This document shows positions 1 through 4,620 of a DNA stretch of 21,207 nucleotides, piece after piece; within the stretch, counting starts at the first letter, position 1, and the number at the start of each line of letters is the position of its first letter. The notes below the pieces were generated by a model. The model ran no database searches, was not told the origin of the DNA, and saw nothing but the letters and a program-made list of their open reading frames with translations. The translations under genes and the position numbers were made by a program. This DNA is from a virus: positions 1 through 21,207 of the IMG/VR virus record IMGVR_UViG_3300045993_000206; one strand, written 5' to 3'.

Positions 1-14
1 TTATTTATTAATGA

Positions 15-29
15 GGCGTAATATACGCC
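15..29. repeat. small hairpin at left edge
   Basis: The arms GGCGTA (15-20) and TACGCC (24-29) form a perfect 6-bp stem with a 3-nt loop, downstream of the stop of the leftward 222-aa gene. There is no T-run after it on either strand, so it is not a convincing terminator. It may protect the 3' end of the leftward transcript. Apart from this, 1-78 holds only very short leftward reading frames (10-17 codons) that I do not call as genes. Confidence 0.3.
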
Positions 30-78
30 CTATCGCCCATTCTATAACCTCCACTGGTGTATAAAATAGGCTAAGGGA

Positions 79-747
79 TTACATAGGCAAGTCTTCAGCT
101 GTTACAAAGTCATCAAATTTATATGTATTATTTGCTAACGCCTTGAAAATATTCAATGACTTTGAACCAGTGAAATGTGTTTTTACATTCTCACTGATAT
201 ATCCATTGTCATTTATTTCAAAGTTGTATGTTATGCCATTTTTTTCAATGTATCCGCCTGTAATACGTGTTTTATCGTAATTCTTATAGTATTTTACTTC
301 CTCGCCTGATTCTTCTAGCTTCTTCATAAATGCTGTTACTTTGCCCGCTGTTTCGTTTTGCACTTTCTCACATTGTGCATGATATGCTAACTCTTCCGCT
401 ATCTTTGTTTCTAGCTTCTTGAGTGTGATACTTTTCATGTTATTGCTTTTATATACAGCCTTGTATATTTCGCCTCGCTTGTAGCTATCTACATTTGAAT
501 AATGTTTGTATTCTCTCAGTACTACATGGATATTGTTATGGTAGTCTCTTCTAACTTCGAATTGCTCGCCTCCATTGTCTAATATTAGACGATAGTCAGC
601 CCGCCCATTGTCGCCCTCGATAATGCAAAGGTTAAAGGCTGGAACGCCTGAGGCTATTAACTCAGCTTGTAAAGCTTCTTTCTTGTTGTATTCTTGCGTC
701 ATGTAGCTATCAAAATTCTTTTTGTTGATTGGGTTTAATGTTGTCAT
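79..747 (-). CDS. hypothetical protein, last gene of leftward operon
   Basis: This is a 222-residue soluble protein that I do not recognise. It has no signal peptide and no membrane segment. The middle (about residues 100-150) is Lys/Glu-rich and probably helical. The C-terminal part (about 155-200) has Tyr/Gly/Asn-rich short strands. It begins ATG-ACA and ends in TAA. It lies 4 nt downstream of the 46-aa ORF and shares a leftward transcript with it and with the 57-aa gene, which should be driven from the promoter at 1109-1136. There is no Shine-Dalgarno sequence before the ATG. A weak extra promoter (TTGCAA at 785-790, AT-rich -10 about 16 nt on) may lie inside the preceding small gene. Position opposite the late genes suggests an early or regulatory role, but that is inference only. 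Confidence 0.75.
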   Translation of the reverse strand: MTTLNPINKKNFDSYMTQEYNKKEALQAELIASGVPAFNLCIIEGDNGRADYRLILDNGGEQFEVRRDYHNNIHVVLREYKHYSNVDSYKRGEIYKAVYKSNNMKSITLKKLETKIAEELAYHAQCEKVQNETAGKVTAFMKKLEESGEEVKYYKNYDKTRITGGYIEKNGITYNFEINDNGYISENVKTHFTGSKSLNIFKALANNTYKFDDFVTAEDLPM

Positions 748-751
748 GGTT

Positions 752-892
752 TTATATGTGATTATTTATAAGTCTTTTCATGCCTTGCAAAGTTTGTGCT
801 CTAAGGTTTAATTGTCTTGTGTAGTAACGTATACCGCTATAATTAGTACTTGATAGGTATATATCTATATTTTTGTAGGTTGTTTTATACAT
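752..892 (-). CDS. small hypothetical protein (46 aa)
   Basis: A complete ATG-to-TAA frame of 46 codons fits exactly between its neighbours: 4 nt after the stop of the 57-aa gene and 4 nt before the start of the 222-aa gene. That packing is the main reason to call it. The product is basic and Tyr/Asn-rich, starting MYKTTYKNIDIYLSSTNYSG, with no membrane segment and no motif that I recognise. No Shine-Dalgarno sequence precedes it. It could be a spurious frame, because it is short and AT-rich. Confidence 0.5.
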   Translation of the reverse strand: MYKTTYKNIDIYLSSTNYSGIRYYTRQLNLRAQTLQGMKRLINNHI

Positions 893-896
893 TGTA

Positions 897-1070
897 TTAT
901 TCTTTATCTATTAATATACTATTTATTCTTTTGTCTCGCTCACTGTAAGCCTTGCATGTTGTTTCGTCTATATCATCATTTATATGGTAATTTGCGTATA
1001 TAATGCCCGCTATGAGTGCTAACACTATTAAGATGGGGAACAGTTGCACGTTGTAATTAAATATTGTCAT
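897..1070 (-). CDS. small single-pass membrane protein (57 aa), first gene of leftward operon
   Basis: A 57-codon frame runs from an ATG at 1070 to a TAA at 897-899. Residues 9-28 form one strongly hydrophobic segment (VQLFPILIVLALIAGIIYAN). A polar, charged C-terminal tail of about 29 residues with one Cys follows. This is the shape of small phage membrane proteins such as superinfection-exclusion or inhibitor peptides, but no family can be assigned. It is the first gene after the near-consensus leftward promoter at 1109-1136, with a leader of about 30 nt that lacks a Shine-Dalgarno sequence. It starts with ATG-ACA like several other genes here. Confidence 0.6.
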   Translation of the reverse strand: MTIFNYNVQLFPILIVLALIAGIIYANYHINDDIDETTCKAYSERDKRINSILIDKE

Positions 1071-1108
1071 TTGATTATATAACCGTTTAGTTAGTTGGTT
1101 ATATATCT

Positions 1109-1136
1109 ATTATAGCGGTGGCGGTGCTATTGTCAA
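1109..1136 (-). promoter_or_regulatory. leftward promoter with palindromic -35 region
   Basis: On the minus strand a perfect TTGACA (1131-1136) is followed by a 16-bp spacer and a perfect TATAAT (1109-1114). It should start transcription near 1102 and drive the three leftward genes. The -35 is embedded in a 13-bp palindrome (CTATTG, T, CAATAG at 1127-1139). The spacer also carries arms ATAGC/GCTAT at its two ends. Both are plausible operator sites for a repressor. Confidence 0.7.
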
Positions 1137-1160
1137 TAGGGGTATATGTGGATAACTTTC

Positions 1161-1186
1161 AAGCCTTATAATGTAAGGCTTTTTTA
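1161..1186 (+). terminator. rho-independent terminator
   Basis: The arms AAGCCTTA (1161-1168) and TAAGGCTT (1174-1181) form a perfect 8-bp stem with a TAATG loop, followed by a run of T on the + strand (1180-1186). It reads rightward, yet no rightward gene precedes it in this window. It may end a short transcript opposing the leftward operon, or insulate the control region. Confidence 0.7.
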
Positions 1187-1232
1187 GGTGTGGAATATAA
1201 AAAGTATTCGGGGGGCTTTGGGTTTTTGGATG

Positions 1233-1262
1233 ATGTCACGTTATGCGGGTATGTCAAGTTAT
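1233..1262 (+). repeat. 12-nt direct repeat, ATGTCA half-sites
   Basis: ATGTCACGTTAT (1233-1244) and ATGTCAAGTTAT (1251-1262) are direct copies with one mismatch, offset by 18 bp. They share ATGTCA with the palindrome at 1372-1402. They may be binding sites for the same regulator. Confidence 0.4.
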
Positions 1263-1279
1263 TGCTTTACTTTGTACAG

Positions 1280-1307
1280 TTGTTAGCCTCCAACCATGCA
1301 CTATACT
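1280..1307 (+). promoter_or_regulatory. weak rightward promoter candidate
   Basis: TTGTTA (1280-1285), a 16-bp spacer and TATACT (1302-1307) would start a rightward transcript near 1314. No gene follows closely, so if real it would make a non-coding leader running into the GC-rich hairpins at 1448-1544. Confidence 0.25.
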
Positions 1308-1371
1308 ACTGTACTTTGTAAAGTCTTTATTCTCAATCGCCTTGATACTGTTGCACAATAACCATGCCATC

Positions 1372-1402
1372 ATGTCAATAGTACAGCTGTTCTAATTGAC
1401 AT
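1372..1402. promoter_or_regulatory. nested palindrome, operator candidate
   Basis: The outer arms ATGTCAAT (1372-1379) and ATTGACAT (1395-1402) are a perfect 8-bp inverted repeat. Between them lies the perfect 8-bp palindrome ACAGCTGT (1383-1390). The right arm contains the TTGACA -35 of a rightward promoter candidate. The 9-mer TGTCAATAG recurs at 1131-1139 over the -35 of the leftward promoter, so one regulator could control both. Confidence 0.5.
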
Positions 1403-1425
1403 TTATTATTTGTGTGCTGTAGAAT
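1396..1425 (+). promoter_or_regulatory. rightward promoter candidate in palindrome
   Basis: TTGACA (1396-1401), an 18-bp spacer and TAGAAT (1420-1425) predict a start near 1432. The transcript would pass through three GC-rich hairpins before the ACCAACAT repeats. No protein gene begins near the start, so it may make a non-coding RNA or a long leader. Confidence 0.35.
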
Positions 1426-1447
1426 GTTGTGCTTTGAAATGGTCCGA

Positions 1448-1548
1448 GGGGGTGACCCCTTCGCATGACCCCCGGGTATATTTTAAAAAAAAGAATCCTA
1501 TACCCTCCCCAGAGAGGAGGGACTTGTTGACTGGCGGTGCCGCCTTTT
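1448..1548 (+). terminator. three GC-rich hairpins, last one terminator-like
   Basis: In an AT-rich region three GC-rich inverted repeats lie in a row. They are GGGGGT/ACCCCC (1448-1453, 1468-1473), CCCTCC/GGAGGG (1503-1508, 1516-1521) and GGCG/CGCC (1533-1536, 1541-1544). The last is followed by TTTT and soon another T-run, as in a rho-independent terminator. Together they could be a structured RNA ending at about 1548, an attenuator, or a DNA packaging or origin structure. Confidence 0.35.
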
Positions 1549-1597
1549 CCTATCCTTTTTTACCTAAAAATTTTTCTAAAAAAATTCCTTACAAAAA

Positions 1598-1909
1598 ACC
1601 AACATAAGCGTAAATCTTATGTTGTCAGAAAACCTATATGTTTCAATGGTTATTCAGCACGACCAACATATACCAACATGACACAAAACTTATGTTGGTC
1701 AAGAAAACTATTAATTGACAAGGCTTTTTTAGAATAACCAACATAAGATTCATTTTTATTCATATTTTTTTTTAAGTAAAATAAAGATATAGTAATATAC
1801 CCAACCCTAGGAGAAAAACTGAAAAAAAAAGTCATGTTGGAATTTCCGATAAAAACGTTACGTTATAATGGTTTTTTGCACCAACATATAAAATGGTCTT
1901 ATGTTGGTT
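1598..1909. repeat. cluster of nine ACCAACAT(AAG) repeats in both orientations
   Basis: Copies on the + strand start at 1598, 1662, 1672, 1737 and 1880 (ACCAACAT core). Copies on the - strand lie at 1616-1625, 1689-1699, 1832-1840 and 1898-1908 (ATGTTGG or a one-base variant). Several form inverted pairs: 1600-1608 with 1616-1624, 1661-1670 with 1691-1700 (perfect 10-bp arms), and 1880-1887 with 1901-1908. They end just before the promoter of the RHH-protein gene. Irregular spacing and mixed orientation rule out CRISPR. They fit operator sites, a partition or packaging site, or origin iterons. Confidence 0.75.
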
Positions 1910-1912
1910 ATC

Positions 1913-1941
1913 TTGCAATACAAAATATTTTGTGATACTAT
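1913..1941 (+). promoter_or_regulatory. leaderless promoter of RHH gene with palindromic spacer
   Basis: TTGCAA (1913-1918), a 17-bp spacer and TACTAT (1936-1941) end 6 nt before the ATG, so the mRNA should begin at the start codon. The spacer contains the perfect 14-bp palindrome ACAAAATATTTTGT (1920-1933). This is a natural place for a dimeric repressor to bind, plausibly the RHH product itself. Confidence 0.6.
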
Positions 1942-1947
1942 ATATCT

Positions 1948-2181
1948 ATGAAACAAAAACAATTAATACACATAAATGAGGAAATTAAGAACAAATTCAA
2001 GGCAATTGTATATTCAAAAGGGAAGATGATTAGTCCTGTTATTGAGATGCTTATGATTAAGTATATCGAGGAGCAAACTGCGATAGAAGAGAACCTTAAA
2101 AAAGTACGAGAGCAAGGTAATGTCTTCGTTGATGATGAAGGAAAACCGATTGAAGGTAATTTCCCTGATGGGTATTTTTAA
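1948..2181 (+). CDS. ribbon-helix-helix (Arc/CopG-type) DNA-binding protein
   Basis: A 77-residue protein. Residues 4-9 (KQLIHI) fit the DNA-reading beta strand, 11-23 the first helix, a Gly-containing turn at 24-26, and 28-41 the second helix (SPVIEMLMIKYIEE). This is the usual RHH pattern of polar strand, 'EEIKNKFK' helix and 'SxVIEMLxxKY' helix. The last 35 residues are acidic and could form a partner-binding or oligomerisation tail. RHH proteins act as dimers on palindromic or repeated operators. Here a 14-bp palindrome lies inside its own promoter and nine ACCAACAT repeats lie just upstream, so autorepression and control of the flanking operons is the simplest reading. It starts leaderless and is followed 5 nt later by the mini zinc protein. 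A role in packaging or partition instead is possible. Confidence 0.7.
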   Translation: MKQKQLIHINEEIKNKFKAIVYSKGKMISPVIEMLMIKYIEEQTAIEENLKKVREQGNVFVDDEGKPIEGNFPDGYF

Positions 2182-2186
2182 AGTGT

Positions 2187-2381
2187 ATGATGAAATGTCT
2201 CGACAAAAAATGTATCAGAAGAGCTGAGATGCGTGGCTTATGTATGAAACATCACGATAGATTAAAAAGAATAGTCCAAGATTGGACCAATACAACTCTC
2301 TGGAAAGATTTTGAGGAACAGGGTAAATGTTTACCTAAAGGCGGAATGGCTAAAAACAGTATTTATAAAATGTTACTCTAA
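2187..2381 (+). CDS. mini zinc-binding protein (64 aa)
   Basis: The product has Cys4, Cys9, Cys19 and His22 in a pattern C-x4-C-x9-C-x2-H followed by HDRL. This matches the small 'CxxxxC...GLCxxHxxR' zinc motif often found at the N-terminus of phage HNH-type proteins. No HNH catalytic core follows, so this is either a stand-alone zinc knuckle or a remnant of a larger protein. Residues 33-64 are probably helical and basic at the end. It begins ATG-ATG 5 nt after the RHH gene, with no Shine-Dalgarno sequence, so the two are probably translationally coupled. The second ATG could be the start. The exact role is unknown. Confidence 0.6.
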   Translation: MMKCLDKKCIRRAEMRGLCMKHHDRLKRIVQDWTNTTLWKDFEEQGKCLPKGGMAKNSIYKMLL

Positions 2382-2400
2382 ATACCAAAAGTGGTATACT
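2373..2400 (+). promoter_or_regulatory. near-leaderless promoter with hairpin before small terminase
   Basis: TTACTC (2373-2378), a 16-bp spacer and TATACT (2395-2400) end 9 nt before the ATG at 2410. An inverted repeat ATACCA/TGGTAT (2382-2387, 2392-2397) starts just after the upstream stop codon and overlaps the -10. The -35 is poor, so confidence is limited. Confidence 0.4.
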
Positions 2401-2409
2401 TAATAACAT

Positions 2410-2871
2410 ATGCCGAAAATATCTAAAACAGGTTCTACTCTCAAACAGATGGCGTACGCTAGGCGTGTTTGGGGTGCAAAAGGTGAAAATAGAAGCGGGA
2501 TTGCTGTAGATGTAGGATACTCTCTTCATGCTGCAAGCTCACCAAAGGATAAAATAGAAAGTAAAAAAGGATTTAACAATGCGATGTCAGCACTTGCTAG
2601 AGAATCGAATGAGGTTGCTTTATCTATCCTCCATGAATTTAAAAGTAGAGGGGTAGAAAACTTTACGAACAAGGAACTCATATCTTCACTTAATGCAATA
2701 GGTGGAGCGTGGGCGAAGTTCAATCCGAAGGAGGATTATGAAGACAAAAACGGAAAGAAGGATAATAATAGGTTGCGTGCGGTGATAATCCACGAGGCGG
2801 AGAGAGCTATAGGAGAACCACCAGTTGCTACTTATGAGGAAGAACCTGTAGACGACCCGGACGATTTCTAA
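2410..2871 (+). CDS. terS: probable terminase small subunit
   Basis: A 153-residue protein lies immediately upstream of the large terminase, with 1 nt between stop and start. It has the usual TerS design: an N-terminal basic region (about 1-35, KQMAYARRVWGAKGENRSG) compatible with helix-turn-helix DNA binding. A helical middle (about 50-110) follows, probably for ring oligomerisation. The tail is strongly acidic (about 137-153, ending EEPVDDPDDF), of the kind that contacts the large subunit. TerS recognises the pac or cos site and presents DNA to the motor. The repeat cluster 500-800 bp upstream is a candidate site. The call rests mostly on position and architecture, since TerS sequences diverge quickly. 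Confidence 0.7.
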   Translation: MPKISKTGSTLKQMAYARRVWGAKGENRSGIAVDVGYSLHAASSPKDKIESKKGFNNAMSALARESNEVALSILHEFKSRGVENFTNKELISSLNAIGGAWAKFNPKEDYEDKNGKKDNNRLRAVIIHEAERAIGEPPVATYEEEPVDDPDDF

Positions 2872-2872
2872 T

Positions 2873-4585
2873 ATGGCAAATCCAATAAACGAACACAATG
2901 AGAAGATTGTGGAAATGTTGACGAAGGACCCGTCGCTCATCAAGAACAAGGAATGGAGACTCACAAACCTGTACTGGCTCATTACCAAGGACGGGAAGAA
3001 AGAGGTATTTTCTATGAACCGTGCTCAGAAGCACTTCTTTGATAATTATTTGAACGTGCCGAATCCTTTTCACAGGCATATAATCCTCAAATCACGGCAG
3101 TTGGGGTTCACGACATTCATCGACTTGTACATTCTTGACGAAATACTCTTTACCACAAACAAGGAAGGAATTATTATAGCTCACAAACTCGAGGATGCCA
3201 CTACTATTTTCGACAAGAAGATAGATTTTGCGATACGAAACATGGCGGAGGATGTAAAAGGTGCGTTTTTCAGACTAAACAGAAACAGTTCCAGGAAGAT
3301 TCAGGTAACAATTGATTATGGAAAGGAGGTGGGGTCTACGTCTTCAATCCTCGTGTCTACATCAGGGCGTTCTGGAACATATCACCTCGTACATATTTCG
3401 GAGTTTGCGAAGATGTGTGTAATGTTTCCGAAACGTGCGGAGGAAGTAATTACCGGAACATTCCCTGCGGTTCCATTTGACGGATATGTGTTTATTGAGT
3501 CAACTGCGGAAGGTATGGCTGGGTATTTCTATGAGATGTTCAATGAGAACTGGCTCTCAAGAGAGAAGCTGACGCACACACTATCTCGTGTGCAGTTCAT
3601 TCCACACTTTTATAACTGGCAGTACGACGATATGGAAATGAAAAAAATTTCGGAGGCAGTTCCAGTATCACAAATGGAGGAGTGCGAAATTCCATGGGCG
3701 GAGTATCAGAAGGAGTACAACCTGACGGATATTGAAATCACGTACTACTACATGAAGTGGTTGCAGCTCGGGGGGAAGTCGGGGACGGATGCGGTGAAGA
3801 AGCTCAAGCAGGAATACCCTACGACTGCGGAGGAGGCTTTTCTATCTACTGGTCAGTCGTATTTCCCTACTGCTAAAGTTGCGAGCCTACTTTCACAAGT
3901 AAAGCCGGGAATAAAAGGGGAATTTATTGACGACGGGAGTGGAAAGATAAAGTTCATGGAAAGTCATGCGGGTAATTTCGAAATGTTCGCTCCACCTGAA
4001 CAGGGAACTAAATACGTTGTCGGAGGAGATACTGCGGAAGGTCTAGCACACGGGGATGCTCAAGTGCTCTATGTGATTAACCATAAGACGGAGGAATGTG
4101 CGGGTCTGTACAGGTCGCAAGTTCCACCTGACGAACTGGCTACGGACGCTTATAAAATTGGCAAGTTCTACAACTGGGCGTTACTCGGTATCGAAGTGAA
4201 TAAAGATGGACTCTGGGTGAACGACGCTCTTGAGAAAATGGGGTACTTGAACCTGTACTACCGAAAGGCTTTTGATGATATTACTCAGAAGGTGACGAAG
4301 TACTTCGGGTGGAAGACGACCTCAGCCACAAGACCTTTTGCACTCGCATCACTCAAAGCAATATTTTTGCGAAAAGACAAAGGATTCCCAGCTCCGCTAC
4401 TTGGTGAGATGTTCACATTCGTGAGAAATGCAAAAGGTAAAGCAGAAGCGATGCAAGGGAAGCACGATGACATCATTATGGCAGCAAGTATCGGATATTC
4501 TATCCTCCAAGAGCAGGGTAAGTACCTCGAGGAAGCGAGCCAAGCAGACTCTAAGTCGCACTTCAATGCGATGTGGGGAAACTAA
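2873..4585 (+). CDS. terL: terminase large subunit (packaging ATPase-nuclease)
   Basis: A 570-residue protein with the complete TerL architecture. Walker A variant KSRQLGFTT lies at residues 73-81, a Walker B-like HISEFA at 174-179 and coupling motif ESTAEG at 209-214. The linker carries QEYPTTAEEAFLSTG at 313-327, common in this family. The RNase H-like nuclease shows its acidic residues at D386 (GGDTAEG), E441 (GIEVN) and D532/D533 (HDDIIMA). It translocates DNA into the prohead through the portal and cuts it. It starts one base after the TerS stop without a Shine-Dalgarno sequence, so it is probably coupled. The length is normal and no key residue is missing. Confidence 0.95.
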   Translation: MANPINEHNEKIVEMLTKDPSLIKNKEWRLTNLYWLITKDGKKEVFSMNRAQKHFFDNYLNVPNPFHRHIILKSRQLGFTTFIDLYILDEILFTTNKEGIIIAHKLEDATTIFDKKIDFAIRNMAEDVKGAFFRLNRNSSRKIQVTIDYGKEVGSTSSILVSTSGRSGTYHLVHISEFAKMCVMFPKRAEEVITGTFPAVPFDGYVFIESTAEGMAGYFYEMFNENWLSREKLTHTLSRVQFIPHFYNWQYDDMEMKKISEAVPVSQMEECEIPWAEYQKEYNLTDIEITYYYMKWLQLGGKSGTDAVKKLKQEYPTTAEEAFLSTGQSYFPTAKVASLLSQVKPGIKGEFIDDGSGKIKFMESHAGNFEMFAPPEQGTKYVVGGDTAEGLAHGDAQVLYVINHKTEECAGLYRSQVPPDELATDAYKIGKFYNWALLGIEVNKDGLWVNDALEKMGYLNLYYRKAFDDITQKVTKYFGWKTTSATRPFALASLKAIFLRKDKGFPAPLLGEMFTFVRNAKGKAEAMQGKHDDIIMAASIGYSILQEQGKYLEEASQADSKSHFNAMWGN

Positions 4586-4614
4586 TTGCACTTTATTAAA
4601 TAAAACGTTATTAT
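4586..4614 (+). promoter_or_regulatory. leaderless promoter of portal gene
   Basis: TTGCAC (4586-4591) starts right after the terL stop. A 17-bp spacer and TATTAT (4609-4614) follow, then 6 nt to the ATG at 4621. The spacing is the same as for the RHH gene, so the transcript should start at the ATG. Confidence 0.6.
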
Positions 4615-4620
4615 TATAGT

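Larger units (their letters stand above)
1071..1947. other. 877-nt gene-less control region
   Basis: No credible protein gene lies between the leftward operon and the rightward late genes. The region holds the leftward promoter, a rho-independent terminator (1161-1186) and direct repeats ATGTCACGTTAT/ATGTCAAGTTAT (1233-1244, 1251-1262). It also holds a nested palindrome at 1372-1402, two rightward promoter candidates, three GC-rich hairpins (1448-1544), the ACCAACAT repeat cluster (1598-1909) and the promoter of the RHH gene. Position next to the terminase genes makes it a candidate for a pac/cos packaging site. Position at a transcription divergence makes it a candidate for a genetic switch or replication origin. 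Sequence alone does not choose between these. Confidence 0.7.

Noticed and set aside
1410-1607. 65-codon frame starting with TTG
   Set aside because: It spans GC-rich hairpins and T-runs, has no ribosome site and a composition unlike its neighbours, and runs into the repeat cluster.
1650-1835. 61-codon leftward frame across the ACCAACAT repeats
   Set aside because: Low-complexity AT-rich translation over repeats, with no promoter and no protein-like pattern.
1864-1869. TATAAT near 1864 as a promoter for the RHH gene
   Set aside because: No acceptable -35 at 16-18 bp upstream. The promoter at 1913-1941 has both elements and leaderless spacing.
1598-1909. CRISPR-like array
   Set aside because: Repeats are short, irregularly spaced and in both orientations, with no unique equal-length spacers and no cas genes.
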